From: an uncultured Chthonomonadaceae bacterium
GTDB taxonomy: Bacteria; Armatimonadota; Fimbriimonadia; Fimbriimonadales; Fimbriimonadaceae
Assembly: GCA_946479035.1 (NCBI GenBank)
Contig: CAMLDW010000037.1
Coordinates: 1 to 21,539, forward strand
Length of the DNA stretch: 21,539 bases
Direction of reading: 5' to 3'
Positions 1 to 7,232 of this stretch are shown here, one piece after another. Numbering within the stretch: the first letter of the stretch is position 1; every line of letters starts with the position of its first letter. The notes under the pieces are model-generated. The model had not been told where the DNA came from and ran no database searches. It was given only the letters and a program-made list of their open reading frames with translations. A program made the translations under genes and the position numbers.

Positions 1-38
1 GCCCGGAGCTGGTCACCGAGTCGGCCGTCGAGGACTAG
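1..38 (+). CDS. 3' end of an unidentified plus-strand gene (partial)
   Basis: The first 38 bases read in one plus-strand frame as PELVTESAVED followed by a TAG stop at 36-38. The acidic, polar tail is plausible as a protein C-terminus, and ending exactly where the convergent gene ends is typical of compact genomes. Only 11 codons are visible, so no family can be named. The stop shares the CTAG tetranucleotide at 35-38 with the stop of the minus-strand polysaccharide export gene. The alternative is that this is non-coding sequence downstream of that gene; the tail length is too short to decide. Confidence 0.4.
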   Translation, partial: PELVTESAVED

Positions 39-964
39 AAGCCGCCGAGCGGCGTCAGCTTGAAGCCGAACCTGTCGAGGATGAACAGGATGTTGGCGAT
101 CGACGAGACCTGGTTGAAGTTGATGTTTCCGCTGTCAGGGACGTACACGAGGTCGCCGGCCTGCAGCTTCACGTTCTGCGCCGAGTCTCCGTTCTTGATG
201 TAGCGGACGAGGTTCGCCTCGATCTGCATGAACTCGCCGGGCCGGCCGGGCACCTGGCGGATCACGCGGACGGCGCTCAGCTTGGACCGGAACTCGATCT
301 CTCCTCTGCCGAGCGCGATCGCGTCCATGAGCGTCATCGGCTCCTTGTAAGGGTACACGCCAGGGTTGGGGACGCGGCCGAGGATGAGCACCCGGTTGAC
401 GGTCCCTTCCGGCACGACGAGCTCGTCGCCGTCCTTCACCTCGTAGTTCTGCGACATGTCGCCCTTGGTGAGCATCGCAAAGAGGTCCACCGGGATCAGT
501 TCGTTCGAGCCCTTTCTGCGCAGGAAGGCGCGGCGCAGGTCGGCGCTGTTGTCGCGGAGCTGTCCGCCTCCGCGCGTGTAGAGGGTAAGGATCGAGTCGC
601 CCGGGCGCATCTCATAGCTGCCAGGCAGGGTCATCTGCCCCGTGATCGTCGCGTGAATGCGGCGGTACGCGTCGATGACGACGGAGACGATCGGGTCTTT
701 GATGCCTAGCTTGGCCTTGTAAAGCTCTGTGAGCTCGGCCTCGAGCTCAGTGGTCGTCTTGCCCTCTGCATGCACCATCCCGACGAAGGGCGCAGTGATG
801 TTGCCGTCCGGCGAGACGATGACCTGGGCGACGAGGTCGGACTGGTTGTAGACGAGGATATGGAGGATGTCCTCCGACTGGATCCGGTAAGTCTCCTGCT
901 GGGCCCAGGCGCAAGCGCACAAGGCCAACAGACCAGAGACCAAGACGGACTTCAGCAACTTCAA
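35..964 (-). CDS. Polysaccharide export protein with SLBB domains (Wza-like)
   Basis: Predicted exported protein of 309 residues, of the family forming the periplasmic/outer-membrane channel for capsule or exopolysaccharide. A hydrophobic signal segment (MKLLKSVLVSGLLALCACAW) is followed by a polysaccharide-export domain at about residues 25-98 (YRIQSEDILHILVYNQ, VSPDGNITAPFVG), then two SLBB-type domains at about 105-186 (ITGQMTLPGSYEMRPGDS) and 192-276 (VLILGRVPNPGVYPY). The C-terminal segment FNQVSSIANILFILDRFG could be the amphipathic helix that lines the pore in Wza. I chose the TTG at 964 because AGGAG lies 8 bases upstream and the signal peptide starts there; a TTG at 1036, overlapping the rsmI stop, would add 24 polar residues. 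Lipidation at Cys18 is possible but the lipobox is poor. Last gene of the minus-strand run surA-like/rsmI/export. No polymerase or tyrosine kinase partner is in view. Confidence 0.88.
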   Translation of the reverse strand: MKLLKSVLVSGLLALCACAWAQQETYRIQSEDILHILVYNQSDLVAQVIVSPDGNITAPFVGMVHAEGKTTTELEAELTELYKAKLGIKDPIVSVVIDAYRRIHATITGQMTLPGSYEMRPGDSILTLYTRGGGQLRDNSADLRRAFLRRKGSNELIPVDLFAMLTKGDMSQNYEVKDGDELVVPEGTVNRVLILGRVPNPGVYPYKEPMTLMDAIALGRGEIEFRSKLSAVRVIRQVPGRPGEFMQIEANLVRYIKNGDSAQNVKLQAGDLVYVPDSGNINFNQVSSIANILFILDRFGFKLTPLGGF

Positions 965-1013
965 ATCCAGCGCTCCTAACGTTCTACGCGGTTCGGGCCG
1001 CCTTTCGGGCCCG

Positions 1014-1019
1014 ATTATA
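1014..1019 (-). promoter_or_regulatory. Possible -10 box for the polysaccharide export gene
   Basis: A perfect TATAAT reads on the minus strand 50 bases upstream of the preferred TTG start at 964. No convincing -35 hexamer sits at 16-18 bases; the nearest TTGAGC is only 11 bases away. It could be an internal promoter letting the export gene be expressed apart from rsmI, or a chance AT-rich stretch. Confidence 0.3.
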
Positions 1020-1032
1020 CTCGCGGCCAGGC

Positions 1033-1722
1033 TCAAGCCCCGCCCCGCAGACCCTCCACCACGAGCGTAACCTCGCCTTTATACGGGACCTCGCCCTCGC
1101 TCGGTACCGCAGGCAGGGTCCCCCTCCAGACCTGCTGGTGGGACTTCGTCAATTCTCGGCAGACCGCGTAGCGCCGCTCACCCAGCGCCTCTGAGCAGGC
1201 TGCAAGAAGCTTGCCGACCCGGTGCGGGGACTCGAAAAAGACGAGCGTCATCGGCGAGCCGCGGTAGGGCTCGATCAGGGACCTGGCTGGCCCAGGCTTG
1301 CGCGGCGGGTAGCCGAGGAACACGAAGCGCTGTGCGTAGAACCCGCTCAGTGCCAGCGCGGCGGTGACTGCGCTCGGGCCGGGCACGGAGTCCACCTCGA
1401 CCCCCAGGACCAGGCAGGCGTGCACCAGCTCGGTGCCTGGGTCGCTGACCACGGGCGTGCCCGCGTCGGTGAGGAGCACGGCCGCCTTCTCCTGAGCGAT
1501 CTCGTTGGCATAGTGAGCGACCTTGTCGGCGGAGGTGTGGTCGTTCAGCACGCGCATCGGCTTCTTGAGGCCGAGGTAGGACTGGAGCTTGCCGCTGACG
1601 CGGGTGTCCTCGACGACCCAAAAGTCCGCGTCGGCGAGCGCGCGCGAGGCGCGGGGCGAGAGGTCGCCCAGGTTACCGATGGGCGTGGCGACGATCGTCA
1701 GCGAGCCTTTACCGGCGGACAA
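1033..1722 (-). CDS. rsmI: 16S rRNA (cytidine-1402 2'-O)-methyltransferase
   Basis: SAM-dependent tetrapyrrole-methylase-fold enzyme that 2'-O-methylates C1402 in the decoding centre of 16S rRNA. The family signatures appear in order: VATPIGNLGDLSPRA (11-25), VVEDTRVSGKLQSYLGL (36-52), LLTDAGTPVVSDPG (83-96), VPGPSAVTAALALSGF (113-128), FLGYPPRK (135-142), LVFFESPHRV (160-169) and the CRELTKSHQQVWRGTL region (188-203). At 229 residues it keeps the whole catalytic core but lacks the roughly 50-residue C-terminal extension of the E. coli protein, which is common outside Proteobacteria. Translation starts at a TTG immediately after the TGA of the upstream chaperone gene, implying coupling. Family assignment is secure. 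Confidence 0.95.
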   Translation of the reverse strand: MSAGKGSLTIVATPIGNLGDLSPRASRALADADFWVVEDTRVSGKLQSYLGLKKPMRVLNDHTSADKVAHYANEIAQEKAAVLLTDAGTPVVSDPGTELVHACLVLGVEVDSVPGPSAVTAALALSGFYAQRFVFLGYPPRKPGPARSLIEPYRGSPMTLVFFESPHRVGKLLAACSEALGERRYAVCRELTKSHQQVWRGTLPAVPSEGEVPYKGEVTLVVEGLRGGA

Positions 1723-3501
1723 TCACTTGCCCTTGCCCGATGTCGTCTTGCCGCCCGTCGTCGCGGCCGCGCCGCCGGACGCAGTTCCGGTCGTTGTCGC
1801 CGTGCCGCCCGTCGTTGCGCCCGCTGCCTTTTCCTTCGCCTCTTCGCCGTAGGTCTTTCCTGTCTTCGGATCGATGGCGAACTGGTCGAGGGTGTCCCCC
1901 TGCTGGTTCTGTAGCTTCGCGTTCTCCGCTTGGGACTTGCTCCAATCGAGGAGAGTGTTGCGGATTTCAGCGGCGTCCACGTCCGAGATCTTCTTCTCGG
2001 TCTCGAGCTGGTTGAGCTTTTGGTTAATCGTGCTGAAGTTGTCCTCGTTCTCCTTTTCAAAGCCGGTGTTGTTCTGTGCCGCGAGCTTGAGCGAGGCGAC
2101 CGCGCCGACGTTGTCGCCGGTCTGTAGGTAGGCGTCGACGAGCACGAGCCGCAGCCCGACGCTCTCGACGTCCAGGAGGAGGTCGTTGATGACGTCGATC
2201 TTCTTCTTGGTCAGCGCGCTCAGCTTGTCGGCCGGGAGGCGCGTCTCGAGCTGTTGGACCGCGCCGAACCTGGCATACTTGGCCGCCTGCGGCCCGGCGG
2301 GGTCGTCCTGGGCGACCACTGTGTTGTCGAGCACGTCCAGGAGCTTGGCGATCGCCCCGTCTTCGCTCAGCGTCGAGTCTGTAAGGGTCGAATAGACCTT
2401 GTACACGGCCTCGAGCCCCTTGCTCTTCCACTCGATCTTGGCGACCTTCACGCCAGCCTCGATCGCTTCGGAGAACGCGCGCTGCGCCCTTTCCTGGCGG
2501 GAGGTGTTGATGTAGAGCGCTTTGCCGGTCTCGAAGTCTTCGGGCAGCTCGGACTTGAACTGTACGAGCTTGTAGATCTTGTACACGGACCCGGGCTCGA
2601 CGATCACGCCGCTAACGTCCCCGACCTTGAGGTCGCCGAGCGGCTTGAGGTAGCCCATGAGGTCGAGGGTCGACCTGCGGAGCTTCATCGGCTCTTTGGG
2701 CGGCAGCGCCATGTACTTCTTGGTGACGGCGTCGAAGTCCGCGCCGCCCTTGATCTCGGCCAGCGCCTGCTCGGCCTGCGCCTTGCGCTGCGCGTCCGTC
2801 ATCTCCTGCTTGTCGAACGAGACGTACTTGAAGCTGAGGCCGTCGTAGGAGCGCCTGACCTCCTCCTCGGTGACCGTGATCGAGGAATAGAGGCTCTCGA
2901 GCAGCGCCTGCCTGACGAAGTCGCCGACGACTCCGTCGCGCAGGCTAGGGTCGGCCAGGGCGTCCTTGAGCTTCTGCATCGCGGCCTCCTTGTTCTCCGC
3001 AATGGTATGGCCGCTCTGCTTTTCCACGTACTGCTGGAACTGCTGGTCTGTGGCGTTGGCGACGAGCTTCTTGTCGGCGATCGCCTGCTCCTTGCCCCGC
3101 CTGACCGAGTCGTCGAACTGGGACGAGGCCATGGAGAGGATCCGGGAGTCGTCGATCGAGATCCCGCGCGCGACGGCGACGCTGTTCGCGACCTGGCTCC
3201 GCACGATGCCGGCGATGCCGATGGCATACACGGCGAACTCTCTTTGCGGGTCGACCGCGGCGCCGACCGCGCCGCGCGCGTCATCCATCTGGCGCTGCAG
3301 CGAGGCGAGCTTGACCTCCTTGCCGTTGACGGTGAAAACGACCCTTTCGAGGGACGGATCGGTCTGTAACATGCCCGCCGGGTGGAAGAAGCAGGAGATG
3401 CCTGTCCAGGTCAGCCCGATCAGGCAGACGACCATGACGAGCCAGACAGCGACCTGGCACCCCTTCTTTTCGGTGGCTTCTCTTAGCTTGGAAACGGACA
3501 A
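1723..3501 (-). CDS. Membrane-anchored SurA/PpiD-like chaperone with degenerate PPIase domain
   Basis: 592-residue protein with a cytoplasmic stub, one membrane anchor at about 17-38 (VAVWLVMVVCLIGLTWTGI) and a long extracytoplasmic part. Residues about 52-215 resemble the helical SurA/PpiD N-domain (FTVNGKEVKLASLQRQMDD; then TVTEEEVRRSYD). Residues about 222-315 look like a parvulin-type peptidyl-prolyl isomerase fold (QALAEIKGGADFDAVTKKY, then LKVGDVSGVI and VYKIYKLVQF), but the usual glycine-rich LG motif between these blocks is missing, so isomerase activity is doubtful and a holdase role is likelier. The remainder is helical and TPR-like, ending in a Gly/Thr/Ala/Lys low-complexity tail at about 557-592. 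TTG start with AGGAG at 3510-3514, 8 bases upstream. First gene of a minus-strand run with rsmI. The family call is by motif pattern and is moderately sure. Confidence 0.72.
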   Translation of the reverse strand: MSVSKLREATEKKGCQVAVWLVMVVCLIGLTWTGISCFFHPAGMLQTDPSLERVVFTVNGKEVKLASLQRQMDDARGAVGAAVDPQREFAVYAIGIAGIVRSQVANSVAVARGISIDDSRILSMASSQFDDSVRRGKEQAIADKKLVANATDQQFQQYVEKQSGHTIAENKEAAMQKLKDALADPSLRDGVVGDFVRQALLESLYSSITVTEEEVRRSYDGLSFKYVSFDKQEMTDAQRKAQAEQALAEIKGGADFDAVTKKYMALPPKEPMKLRRSTLDLMGYLKPLGDLKVGDVSGVIVEPGSVYKIYKLVQFKSELPEDFETGKALYINTSRQERAQRAFSEAIEAGVKVAKIEWKSKGLEAVYKVYSTLTDSTLSEDGAIAKLLDVLDNTVVAQDDPAGPQAAKYARFGAVQQLETRLPADKLSALTKKKIDVINDLLLDVESVGLRLVLVDAYLQTGDNVGAVASLKLAAQNNTGFEKENEDNFSTINQKLNQLETEKKISDVDAAEIRNTLLDWSKSQAENAKLQNQQGDTLDQFAIDPKTGKTYGEEAKEKAAGATTGGTATTTGTASGGAAATTGGKTTSGKGK

Positions 3502-3535
3502 ATCTCAGGCTCCTGACGGACTAAGGTAACCGCAG

Positions 3536-3541
3536 ATTATG
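3536..3541 (-). promoter_or_regulatory. Possible -10 box for the chaperone-rsmI operon
   Basis: CATAAT on the minus strand lies 35 bases upstream of the TTG start at 3501, in the divergent region shared with lexA. No recognisable -35 element accompanies it (CACTCG at 17-base spacing), so this is weak. Confidence 0.3.
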
Positions 3542-3572
3542 GCACCCGGGTTCCCGCCCGAGTGGGCAGGGG

Positions 3573-3601
3573 TTGACTAGTAGACAAAATGATGCTATGA
3601 T
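3573..3601 (+). promoter_or_regulatory. Sigma-70-type promoter of lexA
   Basis: TTGACT (3573-3578) and TATGAT (3596-3601) are separated by exactly 17 bases, each matching the housekeeping consensus at five of six positions. Transcription should begin near 3608, giving a leader of about 35 bases before the ATG at 3643. It is the best promoter in the window. Confidence 0.8.
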
Positions 3602-3624
3602 AGTGGACGTAGTGCGGTCTACTA
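3578..3624 (+). promoter_or_regulatory. Putative LexA operator: repeats of TAGTRGAC around the lexA promoter
   Basis: TAGTAGAC (3578-3585) overlaps the -35 edge, TAGTGGAC (3601-3608) overlaps the end of the -10 and the start point, and GTCTACTA (3617-3624) is the exact reverse complement of the first copy. Copies two and three form a one-mismatch palindrome with 8-base arms and an 8-base spacer, at the place expected for LexA autorepression. The sequence differs from CTGT-N8-ACAG and GAAC-N4-GTTC. Function is inferred from position and symmetry only. Confidence 0.5.
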
Positions 3625-3642
3625 CCGCAGAGGGTGCACCAG

Positions 3643-4275
3643 ATGGCAAAAGGTCTTACAGCGCGACAGGAGTCGATCCTACAGTTCGTGGTGGAGTACA
3701 TCCAGGAAATCGGATATCCGCCTTCGATCCGGGAGATCGGTGACAAGTTCAAGATCGGGTCCCTGCGCGGCGTGACCGTGCACCTCGACGCCCTCGAGAA
3801 GAAGGGGTACATCGAGCGCAGCAACACCCCGCGCTCGATCAGGATCGTCCACCCGGCCTACCAGTCGTCGCAGCGCGTGACGATGCTGCCGCTCCTCGGC
3901 AACATCGCTGCGGGCGCGCCGATCCTGGCTGAGGAACACATCGAGGACCTCGTGCCCGTACCCAGCGAGATGGTTCGCAGCATCGCGGGCGCCTACGTCC
4001 TGCGAGTCCGCGGCGACTCCATGTCCGGCGAGGGGATCAACCCGCGCGACCTGGTTGTCGTGCGGCCGCAGGAGACCGCCAACCACGGCGACCTGGTCGC
4101 GGTGCTGCTCGGCGACGAGGCGACCGTCAAGAGGATCCATTACGACAAGGGCAGCATCCGGCTCATGCCGAGCAACCCCGCCTACGACCCAATCGTGGTG
4201 ACCTCCGAGGACAACCCGCGCGTGCTGGGAAGGATCGTCGGACTGCTCCGCGACTACGAAGGGATGGCCTTCTAG
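3643..4275 (+). CDS. lexA: LexA repressor, SOS response regulator
   Basis: Transcriptional repressor that self-cleaves when stimulated by RecA filaments, derepressing SOS genes. The 210-residue protein has the winged-helix DNA-binding domain at 1-70 (GLTARQESILQFVVEYI, then PPSIREIGDKFKIGSLRGVT) and an S24-type peptidase domain at about 84-210. The scissile Ala90-Gly91 bond (GNIAAGAPI), catalytic Ser126 (GDSMSG) and Lys163 (EATVKRIH) are all present, so autocleavage should work. I prefer ATG 3643 over the in-frame GTG at 3634, because AGAGGG lies 8 bases before the ATG and MAKGLTARQ is the usual family N-terminus. The recognition-helix region (SLRGVTVHLDALEKKGYIER) is not obviously that of E. 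coli, matching the unusual operator candidate upstream. Its TAG stop overlaps the convergent lipoprotein gene within CTAG. Confidence 0.96.
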   Translation: MAKGLTARQESILQFVVEYIQEIGYPPSIREIGDKFKIGSLRGVTVHLDALEKKGYIERSNTPRSIRIVHPAYQSSQRVTMLPLLGNIAAGAPILAEEHIEDLVPVPSEMVRSIAGAYVLRVRGDSMSGEGINPRDLVVVRPQETANHGDLVAVLLGDEATVKRIHYDKGSIRLMPSNPAYDPIVVTSEDNPRVLGRIVGLLRDYEGMAF

Positions 4276-4826
4276 GGCCCGCTGACGAAATCGATGCGGC
4301 GGTCTCGCACCAGTGCGGGGCCGCTTCGTTGTTCCTGGCGAAGAATCCCCATCCCTGGAAAGAACCAGGTCGTCAGCTGCAACGGGCCTTGTGACGACTG
4401 TAGGTCGAGCACGCACTTGACGGTGCGGTACTTGCGCCCGGCCACGTCCAGGCTCTCGTTCGTCCGCCTCATCGTCGCAGTTGCCGCCGTGCTCACAGTC
4501 GCGGTCGCGAGCACGCCCTGCCACTTGGCGCCGTCCTCGGCGAAGAGAGGGACCGGCGGCGAGTAGGCCGTGCCCCCGAGCTCTGCGGCGAGGAGGATCC
4601 CCCCCTGCCAGCCGAGGCGGCAGTCTCCCATCTCGCTCTCGAGCAGCCAGCCTCGCGTACTGCCGACCGAGGCCTCGCGCACGACGCGGAGGTCTTGGTA
4701 CGTGGACTCCGGGTCGATCGTGACCAGGTAGACCCAGTGGTTCCCTTTCGCCAGAGGCATGTAGCTGGTCGTCCCACCGCCGCACCCGGCGGCGCACGCG
4801 ACCAGGATCAGCAGCAGGGTTCTCAC
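4272..4826 (-). CDS. Small lipoprotein of unknown function
   Basis: 184-residue exported protein. The N-terminus (MRTLLLILVACAAGCGGG) is a short hydrophobic signal with candidate lipidation cysteines at 11 (LVAC, the better lipobox) and 15. The mature part begins SYMPLAKGNHWVYLVTID, a pattern common in bacterial lipoproteins of unknown role that open with a PL-x-GN-x-W-Y motif, and looks beta-rich (WQGVLATATVSTAATATMRR, LTTWFFPGMGILRQE). I do not recognise a catalytic motif. Start GTG 4826 overlaps the pcrA stop as GTGA, with GGAGG just upstream, so translation is probably coupled to pcrA. The reading frame stays open far upstream inside pcrA, but that extension has shadow-type composition. 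It converges on lexA, sharing CTAG for both stops, so no terminator separates them. Confidence 0.8.
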   Translation of the reverse strand: MRTLLLILVACAAGCGGGTTSYMPLAKGNHWVYLVTIDPESTYQDLRVVREASVGSTRGWLLESEMGDCRLGWQGGILLAAELGGTAYSPPVPLFAEDGAKWQGVLATATVSTAATATMRRTNESLDVAGRKYRTVKCVLDLQSSQGPLQLTTWFFPGMGILRQEQRSGPALVRDRRIDFVSGP

Positions 4827-7048
4827 AGCGCCTCCAGTTTGGCGAAGCTCTGCACGAGTTTCTTCACTCCCACCGCGCCGGGGAAAGCGACCGTGACCTC
4901 GGCGTCGTTCTTGAGCGGGCTGCACGCGACCACGACCCCGATGCCGAACGTCTTGTGCGAGACCCTCTGGCCGACGTTGAACGGCGGTGCCCACGCGGGC
5001 TTTGGCTTTTCTGCCTCGGCCTCCTCGTACTCGTCGACCTCCGGCTCGTGCGTGCTGTAGCGGCCGTCTCTCTCCAGACGAACGGAGCGCAGCCCGCGGG
5101 GAAGCGTCGTGCCGGAAGAACCGGGAAGGACCGCCGTGGCCTCGCCGCGGATGTCGTCCAGGAACCGCGAGCGCGGGTTGAAGCTCGGTTGGCCGAAAAG
5201 CGTGCGGCGCTGCGAGTGCGTGAGGTGCAGCTCCTCCTTGGCGCGCGTCATGCCGACGTAGCACAGCCGCCTCTCCTCCTCCAGCTCCGCCTCCTCGCCG
5301 AGCGAGCGCGAGTGAGGGAAGACCCCTTCCTCCATCCCGACGAGGAACACGACCGGGAACTCCAGGCCCTTGGAAGAGTGCAGGGTCATCAGCGCAACAG
5401 CGTCCGAGCCGTCCTGGTAGCTGTCGATGTCGGAAACGAGCGCGACCGTCTCCAAGAAATCGCTGAGCGAGGTCTCCGGGCCCTCGTCGTACTCGATGGT
5501 CACGTTGATGAGCTCTTGCAGGTTCTCGAGCCGGCTCTGCGCTTCCTCGGTGCGCTCGGACCGCAGAGCGTCGAGGTACTCCGACTTGTTCATCAGGTGC
5601 TTGAGCACGGGCGTCACCGGGCCGCCCTCGGTGAGCAGCGCGGCGGATTCGACGCAGGCGACGAGAGACCTGGCCCCCGCTTGCGTCTTGGACGGGACCG
5701 AGCCGAGCCACTGTTCGTCCTTTAGCCCTTCCCAAAGCGGCTTGCCGAGCGCGGTCGCGCGGGCATCGAGCTTTTCGAGCGCGCCAGGGCCGATGCCGCG
5801 CGCCGGGAGGTTGATGATCCTCTTGAGCGAGACCTCGTCGTCCGTGTTCAGTGCGAGGCGGAGATAGGAGACCATGTCCTTGATCTCCTTGCGCTCGTAG
5901 AACCGCTGGCCGCCGACGAGAACGTGCGGTACGCGCATAGTTAGCATCGCCTCTTCCAGCACGCGGCTCTGCGCGTTGGCGCGGTAGAGGACCGCGAAGT
6001 CGCGGTAGCTGCGTCGCCCGTTGCGGACCTCCCGAAGGATGGAGTCTACGACGAGCATCGCCTCATCGCGCTCGCTCCCGGCCTCGGAGACCGTGACTGC
6101 GGCGCCCTCCCTGTTCTCGGTCCAGAGCTTCTTTTCCGCCCTGCCGCGGTTGTGGCGGATGACCTCGTGAGCCGCGCCCAGGATGCGCTGGGTCGAGCGG
6201 TAGTTCTGCACGAGCTTGACGACCCTGGCGCCGGGGAAGTCGTCGTTGAAGCGCAGCATGAGCGAGACGTCCGCGCCGCGCCACGCGTAGATCGACTGGT
6301 CGTCGTCGCCGACGACAGTGACGTTCTTGTGGCTCTCCGAGAGGATCTGAACGAGCCGGTACTGCGCGAAGTTGACGTCCTGGTACTCGTCCACGAGCAG
6401 GTGGAGGAAACGCTCCTGGTACTTCTCGCGCACCTCCTTGGCCTGCTCGAGCAGGCGGACGGACTTGAGGAGGATGTCGTCGAAGTCGAGCGCGTTTGCC
6501 GCGGCGAGCGCCTTGTTGTACTCGGGGTACACGGAGGCGACGATGCGCTCGAAGTAGCCCGCGGCCTGCGCTTCAAAATCCTTAGGCCCGACCAGCCGCT
6601 CCTTGGCGCGGCTGATCTCTGCCAGTACTCCGCGCGGCTGCACGGACTTGTCGTCCACCCCTTTGCGCTTGAGCAGGTCCTTGACCAGCGAGACCTGGTC
6701 GGCGTCGTCGTAAATGACGAAGTTGGACGGCAGGCCGATCGCGCGCCCCTCGATGCGCAGGAGCTTCGCGCAAACGGCATGGAACGTCCCCATCCAGATC
6801 TGTTTGGCGTCTGGCCCCACCATCTTTTCGATGCGGCCGCGCATCTCGGCTGCGGCCTTGTTGGTGAAGGTGACGGCGAGGATCCGATAGGGGGGGACGC
6901 CTTCGGAGACGAGCCGCGCGATGCGGCTGGTAATGACGCGGGTCTTTCCCGAGCCCGCGCCGGCAAAGACCATCAAGGGGCCGCCCGGGTGGAGCACGGC
7001 CTCGCGCTGGTCGTCGTTGAGTCCGGACGGGTCGAATCGGGCGGGCAT
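4823..7048 (-). CDS. pcrA: UvrD/PcrA-type superfamily 1 DNA helicase
   Basis: ATP-dependent 3'-5' DNA helicase acting in nucleotide excision and mismatch repair and in clearing stalled replication or transcription. All SF1A motifs are visible: Q motif LNDDQREAV (10-18), Walker A GAGSGKT (30-36, Lys35), TFTNKAAAEMRGRI (60-73), Walker B LLVDEYQD (217-224), VGDDDQSIYAWRGAD (246-260), LVQNYRST, MTLHSSKGLEFPVVFL and RRLCYVGMTRAKEEL. The last 52 residues (690-741, FNVGQRVSHKTFGIGVVV) are the Tudor-like C-terminal module that binds RNA polymerase in PcrA, favouring PcrA/UvrD over Rep. Length 741 fits the family. ATG start at 7048 with only a weak upstream ribosome site. Followed by a coupled lipoprotein gene. 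No TAGTRGAC element was seen upstream, so SOS control is not supported here. Confidence 0.96.
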   Translation of the reverse strand: MPARFDPSGLNDDQREAVLHPGGPLMVFAGAGSGKTRVITSRIARLVSEGVPPYRILAVTFTNKAAAEMRGRIEKMVGPDAKQIWMGTFHAVCAKLLRIEGRAIGLPSNFVIYDDADQVSLVKDLLKRKGVDDKSVQPRGVLAEISRAKERLVGPKDFEAQAAGYFERIVASVYPEYNKALAAANALDFDDILLKSVRLLEQAKEVREKYQERFLHLLVDEYQDVNFAQYRLVQILSESHKNVTVVGDDDQSIYAWRGADVSLMLRFNDDFPGARVVKLVQNYRSTQRILGAAHEVIRHNRGRAEKKLWTENREGAAVTVSEAGSERDEAMLVVDSILREVRNGRRSYRDFAVLYRANAQSRVLEEAMLTMRVPHVLVGGQRFYERKEIKDMVSYLRLALNTDDEVSLKRIINLPARGIGPGALEKLDARATALGKPLWEGLKDEQWLGSVPSKTQAGARSLVACVESAALLTEGGPVTPVLKHLMNKSEYLDALRSERTEEAQSRLENLQELINVTIEYDEGPETSLSDFLETVALVSDIDSYQDGSDAVALMTLHSSKGLEFPVVFLVGMEEGVFPHSRSLGEEAELEEERRLCYVGMTRAKEELHLTHSQRRTLFGQPSFNPRSRFLDDIRGEATAVLPGSSGTTLPRGLRSVRLERDGRYSTHEPEVDEYEEAEAEKPKPAWAPPFNVGQRVSHKTFGIGVVVACSPLKNDAEVTVAFPGAVGVKKLVQSFAKLEAL

Positions 7049-7161
7049 GGGCCATCCCGTTGGTACCCCAAGCCGGGGGCCGGCTCCGGGAACCTGTCAA
7101 TCCAGCGGGAAAAGCCCGTCCCAGGGTCGCGGGAGGGCCCCGGCGCGGTGTAACATGGAGC

Positions 7162-7189
7162 TTGAATCCAGCGTCAGTACGGGTACAAG
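7162..7189 (+). promoter_or_regulatory. Weak candidate promoter for the secreted-protein/tatC run
   Basis: TTGAAT (7162-7167) and TACAAG (7184-7189) are spaced by 16 bases in the 184-base gap between pcrA and the divergent secreted-protein gene. The -10 is poor. The rest of the gap shows GC-rich short inverted repeats only. Confidence 0.3.
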
Positions 7190-7232
7190 AGGCCGGTCGC
7201 GCCCATGCGTGCGGATCGGCACGGTGAATCAG

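Noticed and set aside
1001..1030. Riboswitch or terminator in the GC-rich stretch between rsmI and the export gene start
   Set aside because: A GGGCC/GGCCC stem is possible but the region is under 70 bases, has no T-run and shows no recognisable aptamer.
4827..5735. Upstream extension of the lipoprotein reading frame inside pcrA
   Set aside because: The frame is open but its sequence is an alternate-frame reading of pcrA. The lipoprotein signal at GTG 4826 and the GGAGG before it mark the real start.
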